51,986 nucleotides of DNA from the NCBI GenBank assembly GCA_910588405.1, contig CAJUPT010000020.1, forward strand, positions 1 to 51,986, written 5' to 3'. Below are positions 41,301 through 49,668 of this stretch, piece by piece (position 1 is the stretch's first letter; every line of letters starts with the position of its first letter). The DNA comes from an uncultured Lachnospiraceae bacterium. GTDB taxonomy: Bacteria > Bacillota > Clostridia > Lachnospirales > Lachnospiraceae. Under the pieces are notes generated by a model. The model had not been told where the DNA came from. It was given only the letters and a program-made list of their open reading frames with translations, and did not search any database. Both the position numbers and the translations under genes were made by a program.

Positions 41301-44300
41301 ATTCCGTATATAAGCAGAAAAGCCATTTATCCCTGACGCCTGACAAAGCTGCGCCGAACAAGCCCTATAACGGCAAAATCGTTTATACCGACCAGGAAAC
41401 GAATACGGTAAAGATATCCTGGTCAGCGCCGCAGGATAAGGGCACGGTTTACCGTCATAAGGTGACTGCCTATGAGATTACGGATAACAATACGGAAGGG
41501 AGCGCTCTGGGCGATTCTGACATCACTACAGATTATATTGTAAGCGGTGTGGCAGGATACTATTATTATATGGATGAAAACCCGACGGGAAAGGTAACGA
41601 AAAACCATGCTTATACAGTATCACCGACAGCGGATGGTATTCCTGCGTCAAGTCAGACCACATATCTGCATGTGGCGGCAGTAGATCGGGCGGGTAATCT
41701 GGGTGTTACCTATGATATTCCTGTCAATGCATTTTATGCAAAGAGCGGTTCCGTGACCTGGGTAGACCGGGAGAACGCATATGGATTGCGTCCGGAAGAG
41801 GATGTGATCGAATTGTATCAGGATGGCATTCTTGTGGACAGACAGACCCTGGCGACCGATGAGGAATGCGTCAGTTTTACCTTTGATCATCTGGAGTACG
41901 GACATGAATATAAGGTGGTTCAGCAGGGTGTGTCTCCTTATGATGTGGAACAGAGCGACTGGGATTTTGTGAATACGCTGCTGCTGCATATTCACAAGGA
42001 GGTTCGCGATGAGGATGGAAATGATATCGATGGCAGCTTTGTGGATACCGGCGATATTTTGGAATATGTGATCGAGCTGGGGCAGCAGTCTGACCGGGAT
42101 CGGGGAATTACCGTATTCGATCAGGTGCCTGCGGAGGTAGAGTATATTTCTGGTGATGACGGAGTAACTGTCATTAAAACCCAGGCGGAACGGGATGCCT
42201 ATAATGGGAAAGCGAAAGAGGATGGCCATGCCTGGGTGCCGGACAGATTCAACTTGGATACGCCGATCATAGCTTATCAGTATGCGGGTGCTCTGGCGTC
42301 GTCTGATACATTTTCCTTCTATGTAAAGGTGAAGAATACGGCAGAGACAAAGCATATCCTTAATCAGGCTGTGGAATTTGTGGATGCAACAGAGCCGGGA
42401 ATGCCGGAAAAGCTGTGGGAGATTTCTTCCAATCAGGTGGAGAACATCGTACGATTTAATCCGTTAAAAGCGGTGTCTGATATGGATGGAAAGGACATGA
42501 ATAAGACCTCCGTATCTCTGGGTGAGGTGATTGTCTATACTATCACATTTCAAAATGCTGGCGATGAGGATGAAACGGCCACTGTTACCGACATACTGCC
42601 CCAGGGCCTTGCATTTGTGGAGGCTGACAATGGTGGAACATACGATGCGTTAAACCGTACCATTACCTGGATTGTGGAGGCAAAAGCCCATGCACTTCAG
42701 ACAGTGTCATTTCAGGCCAGGGTCCTGGAGGAAGGAAAGGATATCTATGTGCGAAATACCGCGAAGGTGGACCTGAACAAAAAACCGAAGCCTACGCAGG
42801 AGACGGAAAATCTGCCGATGGGAGACCCCGAAAAGAGCGTATATGACAGTGATGGTCGTGACGTGGATGGCGATGTGGTATATGCGGGGGAGACGCTTAC
42901 CTATACGGTTACTTATGTGAATGACTCGGATGAGAGCCAGAAATATACCGTGACTGACACATTGCCAGAGCAGGTGGAAATAGTGGAGCTTCTGGATGGC
43001 GGCGTGCTTAAGGAAGACGGAAGAACAGTGATCTGGACTGCCAATGTGGCTTCAAAGGCACAGATGTCCGTATCGGTCAGAGTGAGAGTGAAGGAGATCG
43101 CGAAAGGAGAAATTTGCCGCAACAGGGCGACGGTCAGAACAGAAAAACTTGATGATCCCGATGCTGTATATGAAAAAGAGACAAATGAAGTAGAGAACCC
43201 AGTGATGCCGTCTCCGGTGAAAGATGTTCTGTCCTCGACAGGCGTGTGCATTGATCGGGCTGTGGTGTATGAGGGCAATCGACTGATTTATACGATCACT
43301 TACACAAATCCTGCAGACGGAGAAAAAACCTTTGAAATTTCGGATATGGTTCCGGATAAAACAGCCTTTGTATCGGTGGGTGAAGACGGTATTTATGATG
43401 AAGAGACGGGTCTGGTAACGTTTGTGAGGACCATTGCCGGACATGAAACGGATACTGTGACTTTTACCGTGAAGGTGCTGGGAGAAGCGAAAGATACGGT
43501 GATCAGGAACAAGGCGTTTGTTACCGTAAAGGATCGGTCTGAGGGTCAGCCAGATGTGCCTGCAGATCCGGACAAACCCGTAAATCCGGATAAACCTGCA
43601 GGTCCCGGCACACCTGAAAACCCGGTGCTGCCGTCATACCCGGAGAATCCCGGGAAAATCGAGACGAACGAGGTGATCAATCCGGTGATTCCGAAACCGG
43701 AGAAAAAAGTATCTGCGAAAATCTGTTATGATATCGATGGCCATCCGGTGTATGCGGGGGAAGAGCTGATCTTTGAGATCAGTTATAAAAACCCTGCCAG
43801 TGAAACGAAACATTTTACGGTTACGGATCAGGTGCCGGAGTGGACAAAATTTGTGTCGGCTGAAAATGATGGCGTTTATGATGAAGAAACCGGTCTGGTG
43901 ACATTTGAGCGTACCGTGGAGGCCGGAAAGATGGATACGGTTAGGTTTACAGTGCTGGTGCTGGAGGAGGGTAAAAATAATCTCATTACCAACAAAGCTG
44001 TTGTAAAGGCCATTGACCGCCCGGTGGTGAAGCCCGACGGAGGTCCTGCGTCTCCCCCTGATCCCGATGAACCCCAGGATACGGAAACCAACGAAACCGA
44101 GACTCCTGTAATGCCAGACCCTGTAAAGACCGTGACGGACCAAAAGGGTGAAGATATAAACGGATTTATAGTAGAAGCCGGTTCTGAACTGATATATTCG
44201 ATCAGCTTTGAAAATCCGGCAAAGCAGACAGAAAGCTTTACCGTCAAAGACCCTCTTCCCGAGGGCGTGGAATTTGTCAGTGCGGATTATAACGGTGTAT

Positions 44301-45355
44301 ACGATGAAAAAACGCATACGGTTACTTACACAGTGGAATTGTCCGGTGAGACTTCTGCCGTCGTGACCTGCACTGTGCAAGTAAAAGAGGCGACGTCCTA
44401 TACGGAACTGGTCAACAGGGCAGAGGTGATTACCGACATAGGGAAGATCAGTACAAATACAGTAGAAAATGAAACGATTGTTCTTCCTAAAAAAGATGTA
44501 TGTGATGCTGATGGCAGGAGTGTGGACGGGCTTACCGTATATGGAGATCAGGCGGTTATTTATGAGATCACATATACCAATTATACTGATGAATCCAGAG
44601 ACATCACGATTGTGGACGCGGTGGACAGACGCTTGAAGGATGTAGGGAATCCAGCGGATGGAGGGATCAGCGATGACGGTGTATGGAAGGAAGGCGTGAT
44701 TACCTGGGAGCTGAAAAATGTACCTGCCCGGTATACCGGAAAAGTCACGTTTTCGGCCCGGACACCGATTTTGGATAAGAATGTGGATATCCCCAATCAG
44801 GCGATTGTGACCCTTCACGGAGCTGAAATCAGGTTTGGAATGTCGGATGGCAGGAAGGATACGGGCGATATAGAGCGTACGACAAATAAAGTGCTGATTT
44901 GTGTGTCAGCCATGCCGGAGGAGGATATCCTGGAAGCTCTCGCTGTAGAGGTAATCGACGAGGATATGGGGGAATTGCTTCCCGGAAATGAGGTAACTGT
45001 GTATCATTCAGACGGCCATGTCATCGATCAATGGATTTCTTCCAAAACTCCCCATTTTATTGAAAATCTTGAAGCAGGAAGCTATCTGGTACGTCAGACC
45101 ACGGTGGTGGACGGGTATGTAATTGTGGTGGGCGAAAAAACGGCCAGGGTGAATCCACAATCAGGTACCGTTAAGGTCACGCTGATAGACAGGATGGTAG
45201 ACGAACAGCCTGCAAAGCAGGAAATCTTAAAGCGTACAGCACCTGATACGGGTGATAGGGATATGCGCATGTTTTACCTGTTTCTCAGCGCGGTGGCTTT
45301 GCTGGCCTTTCTTGTGACTGTGCGTATTTATTCCCGTGGGCAGCGGACCAAATGA
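38348..45355 (+). CDS. Giant cell-wall-anchored surface protein with Gly-rich and isopeptide-type repeat domains
   Basis: A 2335-residue secreted protein. Layout: signal peptide (MALLLCAAMVLATVSPALVD, ending near residue 35); Thr/Asp/Gly-rich low-complexity stretch (about 45-80); an N-terminal beta domain (about 155-300); two Gly-rich domains (about 317-550 and 757-980, each with GGWNGGG); an FN3-like domain (about 998-1125); a Cna-B-like domain; seven DUF11/isopeptide-type repeats (about 1215-2158), most starting K-x-V-x-D-x-D-G and ending in a conserved Asn; a Pro-rich linker (about 1735-1770); a last Cna-B domain; and a sorting signal TAPDTGD, hydrophobic helix, RGQRTK tail. The APDTG motif is a variant of LPxTG. 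It is probably an adhesin. ATG 38348 has no clear ribosome binding site; TTG 38369, after GAAAGGA, is a good alternative start. No sortase gene is in the window. Confidence 0.85.
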   Translation: MSERKYRLGNVIKRSMALLLCAAMVLATVSPALVDAAVLPENTHLQEAEAGTGTGTDADTNTDINAGTDTGTGIAVQPDEGQSDFDALSQNKIMEETNQETADKDAEKISENAKKEQADDEKENTDETQTGHKIEEQDLDTISGNGIAESHVVLVSEYHGIKVTVTGPKDGLPEGCSVRISELDSESLMAYAANIYEQEVVEQGHIAFDCLSGYDITLLDSEGNEMEPGQEVQVKLENSVNPDDELSGLGGNDAYEVYHVTDEETTAIEKLVSDMAGKELVFMTDSFSPYIIGRTTYEANENYRADRPYLKSNGASGSQYFPYTGKTVEWTAPQDGLYSLEGIGGGFAGPDGSTYNREEAKVCSMGYGGYSIAYVNLHQGDKLYIAVGGAGSKSTAYSSAPGGWNGGGTGFYSAGSGGGATSFASKLIGDGTLVNYSNDLDSLVAVAGGAGGQSAAVDQKLSLVQLAAMSGLGGGEVLSDLYARIVEDPTVAVYGASKKKYYEFGKGQPSLKAAEIKGLPYAGGAGGGGVYGGFSSSFYGIVERDVKSVFGGTGGTGYINFSTGSKIYALNDDLYSSYTKSEWLESGDQDDLLLGNGEAAINYLGKIQSTVTLNLGNDAIYRTPKGAQKGSVEITGEAGSTIDLSGVTAVEDGSKVIGFNVISGDGRIEAKSMHYTFGEEDTVLIPLIYSEIDLISVKKIGASEFKDYTYNNNALLNWDEAGNNNKKTYYVHQSVDGGDWKQLTLSNYTQLIIPQTEFYYTGSSQRYIVPADGIYYAKLYGAQGGSDGSAIGGLGGYIYGYLNLKKGDVITVNVGGGGRNSTETKPGTLIVSGGWNGGGDCVWSGSGGGRTDIFVNGRLVAAAAGGGGGTNGLKGGDAKKTTDTLYDVNATWQGEGRTSYSSTIGDDRNDAGAGGAGYARGGNYGVNENPKWGGRRSGGGGYNGYDASCFTFVTERGGSFLNGKENSTYNGGFHGYAIIRPEVSYSVYKQKSHLSLTPDKAAPNKPYNGKIVYTDQETNTVKISWSAPQDKGTVYRHKVTAYEITDNNTEGSALGDSDITTDYIVSGVAGYYYYMDENPTGKVTKNHAYTVSPTADGIPASSQTTYLHVAAVDRAGNLGVTYDIPVNAFYAKSGSVTWVDRENAYGLRPEEDVIELYQDGILVDRQTLATDEECVSFTFDHLEYGHEYKVVQQGVSPYDVEQSDWDFVNTLLLHIHKEVRDEDGNDIDGSFVDTGDILEYVIELGQQSDRDRGITVFDQVPAEVEYISGDDGVTVIKTQAERDAYNGKAKEDGHAWVPDRFNLDTPIIAYQYAGALASSDTFSFYVKVKNTAETKHILNQAVEFVDATEPGMPEKLWEISSNQVENIVRFNPLKAVSDMDGKDMNKTSVSLGEVIVYTITFQNAGDEDETATVTDILPQGLAFVEADNGGTYDALNRTITWIVEAKAHALQTVSFQARVLEEGKDIYVRNTAKVDLNKKPKPTQETENLPMGDPEKSVYDSDGRDVDGDVVYAGETLTYTVTYVNDSDESQKYTVTDTLPEQVEIVELLDGGVLKEDGRTVIWTANVASKAQMSVSVRVRVKEIAKGEICRNRATVRTEKLDDPDAVYEKETNEVENPVMPSPVKDVLSSTGVCIDRAVVYEGNRLIYTITYTNPADGEKTFEISDMVPDKTAFVSVGEDGIYDEETGLVTFVRTIAGHETDTVTFTVKVLGEAKDTVIRNKAFVTVKDRSEGQPDVPADPDKPVNPDKPAGPGTPENPVLPSYPENPGKIETNEVINPVIPKPEKKVSAKICYDIDGHPVYAGEELIFEISYKNPASETKHFTVTDQVPEWTKFVSAENDGVYDEETGLVTFERTVEAGKMDTVRFTVLVLEEGKNNLITNKAVVKAIDRPVVKPDGGPASPPDPDEPQDTETNETETPVMPDPVKTVTDQKGEDINGFIVEAGSELIYSISFENPAKQTESFTVKDPLPEGVEFVSADYNGVYDEKTHTVTYTVELSGETSAVVTCTVQVKEATSYTELVNRAEVITDIGKISTNTVENETIVLPKKDVCDADGRSVDGLTVYGDQAVIYEITYTNYTDESRDITIVDAVDRRLKDVGNPADGGISDDGVWKEGVITWELKNVPARYTGKVTFSARTPILDKNVDIPNQAIVTLHGAEIRFGMSDGRKDTGDIERTTNKVLICVSAMPEEDILEALAVEVIDEDMGELLPGNEVTVYHSDGHVIDQWISSKTPHFIENLEAGSYLVRQTTVVDGYVIVVGEKTARVNPQSGTVKVTLIDRMVDEQPAKQEILKRTAPDTGDRDMRMFYLFLSAVALLAFLVTVRIYSRGQRTK

Positions 45356-45485
45356 TCCTGTTCGCACAGGGCATATCTTAAGAAATTGTTATGCAGAATT
45401 TTCCGTGAATTGTTATAAAAATTGAATTGATATTTTCTCTTATTCTGTTTATAATGGATGGCAGAATGTGCGTAAAGGAGAATCT

Positions 45486-46115
45486 ATGCAGAAATTATAC
45501 CAATGGGAAAAGCGGATGATTTTAAGGCTGAGTAGCAGCGATCATCCGATGATGGATAAGCTGATGCTTTGTGCAACCAGGATGGGAAACGGAGGGATAG
45601 TGTGGATCGCGGTCAGTCTGATTATGATTGGGCTGGGGTGGCGCCTTGAGGGATTGTTGACGCTGTTTTCCCTTACGCTGACAGCGGTTTTGATTAATCT
45701 GATCGTGAAGCCGATGTTCACCAGAAAACGGCCCTATGAGATACTGGAAACTGTCAGGACAAGGATCGCACCGCCTTTTGGCTCCTCCTTCCCATCCGGT
45801 CATGCGGCTTCTTCCTTTGCCGCGGCCTCCATGCTCTGGTTTTTAAATACGCCATTTAAGCACTGGGCATTGGTACTGGCCTTTTTGATTGCGGTTTCCA
45901 GAGTGCATCTGATGGTTCATTTTCCTTCGGATGTGTTGGTGGGAGTAGTATCAGGTATTGTGATTTCTTATCTTACATATCTGCTGGCGCTGCGTGTGGG
46001 AATCCAGGTGGCGCGGGCCAGACTGGAACAGCTGCCCTGGCTGGTTGAGCAGGCAAAATTGACCGGGGGTTGTGTGTTCTGCTCCGTAAAAGATTCTTTG
46101 CGGGCTTTGACCTGA
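45486..46115 (+). CDS. PAP2-family membrane phosphatase
   Basis: A 209-residue protein with several transmembrane helices and the three PAP2 motifs: KPMFTRKRPYE (K-x6-RP), SSFPSGHAASSF (PSGH) and SRVHLMVHFPSDVLVG (SR-x5-H-x3-D). It dephosphorylates a lipid such as undecaprenyl diphosphate or phosphatidic acid at the membrane surface. The start at 45486 follows AAAGGAG. Recycling of undecaprenyl carrier would suit the nearby flippase and wall-protein genes, but the substrate is not shown. Confidence 0.88.
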   Translation: MQKLYQWEKRMILRLSSSDHPMMDKLMLCATRMGNGGIVWIAVSLIMIGLGWRLEGLLTLFSLTLTAVLINLIVKPMFTRKRPYEILETVRTRIAPPFGSSFPSGHAASSFAAASMLWFLNTPFKHWALVLAFLIAVSRVHLMVHFPSDVLVGVVSGIVISYLTYLLALRVGIQVARARLEQLPWLVEQAKLTGGCVFCSVKDSLRALT

Positions 46116-46164
46116 TCAGCGTTCTGACTGATTGATGTTCAGATAACCCTTTTTGTCTGTTTTT

Positions 46165-46242
46165 CTGATAGGATTCGGGTGTCAAAAGGTTCATTTTCAT
46201 TGCAAGGGAAATTCAGACCTTTTGACATCCGAATCCTGATAG
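46165..46242. mobile_element. Miniature inverted-repeat element (family C), short copy with 7-bp target duplication
   Basis: The 64-base element (46172-46235) starts GATTCGGGTGTCAAAAGGTT and ends GACCTTTTGACATCCGAATC. CTGATAG flanks it directly on both sides (46165-46171 and 46236-46242). Compared with the copy at 37446 it lacks about 96 interior bases; the gap falls between TGCA repeats, as expected for an internal deletion. Confidence 0.8.
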
Positions 46243-46376
46243 TGTTGTTTCTCAAGTCTCAGCGTAGTCATTGTTATGCCTGTGTTTTTCGAAGCGGCAC
46301 TCTCAGAAAAAATCATGCAAAGTCTGCAGGATATGAATCAGACAGTATATGAATTATATAGATCGAGGAGATTAAG

Positions 46377-46532
46377 ATGGAGTGGCTTAGAAAAGAGCAG
46401 GATAAAGTAGTAGCTGTTATTCAGTTTTTCATATGTTTGCTGGCTTTGGTGCTGGCGGTGCTTCACGAAATAAAAGCGGTGGAGAAGCTCCACCGCAAAA
46501 TTCGGAAAAAAGCAGGCAGGCAAAGAAACTGA
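46377..46532 (+). CDS. Small single-pass membrane protein
   Basis: A 51-residue frame missed by usual length cut-offs. ATG follows GAGGAG by 6 bases. It reads MEWLRKEQDK, then a hydrophobic helix VVAVIQFFICLLALVLAVLH, then a basic tail EIKAVEKLHRKIRKKAGRQR-N. The charge pattern fits a cytoplasmic basic tail. Function unknown. The coding sequence contains a perfect hairpin that also looks like the terminator of the opposing gene, which either constrains it or argues that it is fortuitous. Confidence 0.5.
   Translation: MEWLRKEQDKVVAVIQFFICLLALVLAVLHEIKAVEKLHRKIRKKAGRQRN
46468..46496 (-). terminator. Terminator of the flippase gene, inside the convergent small ORF
   Basis: On the minus strand GCGGTGGAG and CTCCACCGC form a perfect 9-bp stem with a 3-base loop, followed by TTTTATTT. 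It lies about 75 bases after the stop of the SpoVB-like gene. Confidence 0.75.
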
Positions 46533-46570
46533 ACTGCACAGGGTCTGCCCCAGCGAAGCAGGGTCATGAT

Positions 46571-48088
46571 TCATTTTCTTTCCCATCCGGCTGTGAGGAT
46601 CAAAAGCAGCAGATAAATGCCTGATACGGCTCCTGCGGATACCAGCAGCTTCGCCATGGGATGGAAGGGAAATTGCCGGTAAAGGGAGCCGGTGAAGGTC
46701 TGTGTGATCCAATAGGAGAGGAAAAAAGCGCACAGCGGCCTTGCCAGCTGATGGAAGGGCTGAAAGGAGAGGGCCGCGCTTTTTTTTACCGCCTCCAGAT
46801 GAAGGAAGCATAAAGTCAGCTCACTGACCAGCATTCCCACCAGATAAGCGCCGATGCCGAATCTGGGAAGGCCGAATATGATAAAGGCCAGCTGGACGAT
46901 CAGAGAGATCAGGCTGTTGGTAAAGGTGAGGGAGGTTTTTCCCATGCCGTTTAAGATGCTGCCCATGGTGGTGGCGATGTATAAAAAAGGGCAGAGCCAG
47001 GCAAGATTGCGGATAAACTGTCCGGCCATTTCGTTTTTAAAGAACAGAACGCCCATATCCATGCCATAGTAGAGAAAGATACCGGTGCACAGGATGCCGA
47101 TGGACAGGCAGAAACTTAAGGAGACGCTGGCGTTCCTGCTGATTTTATTGGTATGGTTTAAAGACTGGGCTTCCGCCACCTCAGGCAGCAGCATGACGGC
47201 AATGGAATTGGTCAGCGCCGACGGAAACATGATAAAATGCATGGCCATGCCTGTTAAGGTTCCGTAAATGGCCAGCGCCTGGGAGGAGGTAAGTCCGTAC
47301 ATTTGCAGCCGTCCGGGAATCATGACGGCCTCCACACTTTGGAGAATGCTGATCACCAGCCGGTTGGCCGCCAGAGGAACCGCCATTTTCAGAATGTTTG
47401 CCCCTGCCTGGGTATAGGAGATGTTTCTGGCTGCTGTGGCAGACCGGATCTGGCGGAGCGTACGGGTCACAGTGTAGGCGGCAATGGTGTAAAGCATGGC
47501 GCCGGCTTCTCCGGTAAACAGCCCGATGACCGCGATCATTGTGGTGATTTCCTTTCCCCGGGACAGCATGACCTGGACGATCAGATATACGGAGAAAACC
47601 CGGACCAGCTGTTCGGCCAGCTGAGAAAAGGCGGGGACCGCGGCTTTCTTTTTTCCATAGTAATAGCCGCAGATACAGCAATGGACAGAATTCACAGGTA
47701 TGGACAGCGCCATGATCTTTAAAAGCGGAGCGCAGCGCTGCTCTAGCAGAATGTATCGGGCGATTTGCGGCGCGAACAGGTACAGGGCCATGCTGCTGAG
47801 CAGCGATAAAAACAGAGACAAAAGGAAGCCGGCGTGAAAAAAACGGCGGCAGTTGGTCTCGTTTGCCACGGAAGATGCCACATATCGGGAAATAGAGGTC
47901 TGAATCGGCCCACAGCACAGAGAAAAACAGACGCCGAACACAGGAAACAGGAGCTGGTACAGCCCCATTCCTTCCGCGCCGATCAGATCAGACAGATAAA
48001 TGCGGTAAAAAAAGCCTAGGATACGTGTGATAAAACCGGCGGTGGTGAGAATCAGCGTGCCGGTGAGAACAGGGTTTTTTCGATTCAA
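46571..48088 (-). CDS. SpoVB/MVF-type polysaccharide or lipid II flippase
   Basis: A 505-residue membrane protein with about 13-14 helices. The N-terminus, GTLILTTAGFITRILGFFYR IYLSDLIGAEGMGLYQLLFP, is the SpoVB (stage V sporulation protein B) signature in the MOP superfamily, and the later GMGKTSLTFTNSLISLIVQL is consistent. Members flip lipid-linked precursors across the membrane; SpoVB acts in spore cortex synthesis, and several clostridial paralogs act in growth. TTG start at 48088 after AGGTGAT. Divergent from the nifS transcript; ends in a terminator at 46468. Confidence 0.88.
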   Translation of the reverse strand: MNRKNPVLTGTLILTTAGFITRILGFFYRIYLSDLIGAEGMGLYQLLFPVFGVCFSLCCGPIQTSISRYVASSVANETNCRRFFHAGFLLSLFLSLLSSMALYLFAPQIARYILLEQRCAPLLKIMALSIPVNSVHCCICGYYYGKKKAAVPAFSQLAEQLVRVFSVYLIVQVMLSRGKEITTMIAVIGLFTGEAGAMLYTIAAYTVTRTLRQIRSATAARNISYTQAGANILKMAVPLAANRLVISILQSVEAVMIPGRLQMYGLTSSQALAIYGTLTGMAMHFIMFPSALTNSIAVMLLPEVAEAQSLNHTNKISRNASVSLSFCLSIGILCTGIFLYYGMDMGVLFFKNEMAGQFIRNLAWLCPFLYIATTMGSILNGMGKTSLTFTNSLISLIVQLAFIIFGLPRFGIGAYLVGMLVSELTLCFLHLEAVKKSAALSFQPFHQLARPLCAFFLSYWITQTFTGSLYRQFPFHPMAKLLVSAGAVSGIYLLLLILTAGWERK

Positions 48089-48217
48089 GGGATCACCTGA
48101 ATAAATAGGGTTGTTCTCATTTTATGTGACGGCGGCTTAAAATAGTCTACCTTTCTTACGCGATATATTTCTGGCAGCTTTTCTTTTTGAAAGTTTCTTA
48201 TCTTTTTAATTCCTACC

Positions 48218-48246
48218 TTGACACTAGTAGAATTATATGTTATAGT
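48218..48246 (+). promoter_or_regulatory. Promoter of the nifS-nifU operon
   Basis: TTGACA (48218-48223), 17-base spacer, TATAGT (48241-48246). It gives a leader of about 200 bases before nifS. Confidence 0.75.
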
Positions 48247-48291
48247 ACCTGTGAAAGGAAATAGTGTACTGATATCAGGCAGTATATGAAA

Positions 48292-48404
48292 GGACATGCC
48301 GGGAAAGTCAGAGATCCCACAGATGTGTTGCGTGTCGGAGCACTGTCTGTCCGGACATTCTGTTTTGTTTGGCGGGCTGACAGGAATGATCGCCGGGCAT
48401 GTCC
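48292..48404 (+). ncRNA. Candidate structured leader of the nifS operon
   Basis: GGACATGCC (48292-48300) pairs with GGCATGTCC (48396-48404), extended by two G-C pairs past a bulge, closing a 113-base domain. Inside, TGTCCGGACA is self-complementary and GGCG...CGCC can pair near the 3' side. The domain lies between promoter and ribosome binding site. No known riboswitch motif is recognised. Confidence 0.4.
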
Positions 48405-48450
48405 GCAGACATAAATATGATTCAGTGTAAAAGTCAGGAGTGATAAGTTT

Positions 48451-49635
48451 ATGAAACGTATATATCTGGACCATGCAGCGACGACAAAAACCCGGAAGGA
48501 AGCCGTGGAGGCCATGCTGCCATATTTTACGGAATGCTATGCGAATCCGTCCGCCGTATACAGCTTTGCCGGAGAGGCGAAAAGAGGAGTGGACGAGAGC
48601 AGAGAGGCGATCGCTGGGATTCTGGGAGCGAAGCCGGAAGAAATTTATTTTACCGGCGGCGGTACGGAATCCGATAACTGGGCGCTGATTGCCGCGGCAG
48701 ATGCTTATGGAAATAAGGGAAAGCACATCATTACGACGAAGATTGAGCATCATGCAATTCTCCACACCTGCGCTTATCTGGAGAAGAAGGGCTTTGAGGT
48801 GACGTATCTGGATGTGGACGATCTGGGACTGGTGGACCCGGCGGAGCTGGAAAAAGCCGTCAGGCCGGATACGATTCTGATCTCCGTGATGTTCGCGAAT
48901 AATGAGATCGGTACCATAGAACCGATCAAAGAGATCGGTGCTATCGCGAAAAAGCACGGCGTACTGTTCCACACCGATGCCGTACAGGCATTTGCTCATG
49001 TCCCCATCGATGTGGATGAGATGAACATAGATATGCTAAGCGCCAGCGGACATAAATTTTACGGGCCGAACGGCGTGGGATTTCTGTATATCCGAAAAGG
49101 CGTAAAAATCCGCTCCTATATACATGGCGGGGCTCAGGAACGGAAAAGAAGGGCCGGAACGCTGAATACTCCCGGCATCGTTGGCATGGGTACAGCGGCG
49201 AGGCTGGCGGCCTCGGAGATGGAGCAGGAAGGTAAACGCCAGTGTGAGCTGCGGGATTATCTGATCGACAGGGTGCTAAAGGAGATTCCCCACGCCAGAT
49301 TAAACGGCGATTTCAAACGCCGGCTGCCTAATAACGCCAGTTTTTGTTTCCGGTTTATCGAAGGAGAATCCATGCTGATTAACCTGGACCTGGCAGGTAT
49401 CTGCGCTTCCAGCGGTTCTGCCTGTACATCAGGCTCCCTGGACCCTTCCCATGTACTGCTGGCCATCGGTCTGCCCCACGAGATTGCCCATGGTTCTCTC
49501 CGGATTACGATTGGGGATGAGACGACGAAAGAGGATCTGGATTATGTAGTGGACAAGCTGGTAAAGATTGTGGAGAATTTAAGGGCTATGTCTCCTCTGT
49601 ATGAGGACTTTATGAAGAAGAATGGTAAAAAGTAG
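48451..49635 (+). CDS. nifS: Cysteine desulfurase (NifS/IscS type)
   Basis: A 394-residue PLP enzyme that takes sulfur from cysteine and passes a persulfide to partner proteins. It starts IYLDHAATTKTRKEAVEAML; TTKIEHHAIL has the His stacking on PLP; VLFHTDAVQA carries the Asp; SASGHKFYGPNGVG has the Schiff-base Lys. The flexible loop CASSGSACTSGSLDPSHVL holds the catalytic Cys. The length and the SSGSACTSG loop fit the group I (NifS/IscS) type. AGGAG precedes the ATG. It is followed after 33 bases by a NifU-like scaffold gene and then by mnmA, so it likely feeds both Fe-S clusters and tRNA 2-thiouridine. Confidence 0.94.
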   Translation: MKRIYLDHAATTKTRKEAVEAMLPYFTECYANPSAVYSFAGEAKRGVDESREAIAGILGAKPEEIYFTGGGTESDNWALIAAADAYGNKGKHIITTKIEHHAILHTCAYLEKKGFEVTYLDVDDLGLVDPAELEKAVRPDTILISVMFANNEIGTIEPIKEIGAIAKKHGVLFHTDAVQAFAHVPIDVDEMNIDMLSASGHKFYGPNGVGFLYIRKGVKIRSYIHGGAQERKRRAGTLNTPGIVGMGTAARLAASEMEQEGKRQCELRDYLIDRVLKEIPHARLNGDFKRRLPNNASFCFRFIEGESMLINLDLAGICASSGSACTSGSLDPSHVLLAIGLPHEIAHGSLRITIGDETTKEDLDYVVDKLVKIVENLRAMSPLYEDFMKKNGKK

Positions 49636-49668
49636 AGTTGCGGAACTGGAATAAGAAAGGAAAAGGCT

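Noticed and set aside
46276..46410. 44-codon plus-strand ORF
   Set aside because: It has no ribosome binding site and overlaps the better-supported 51-codon ORF at 46377.
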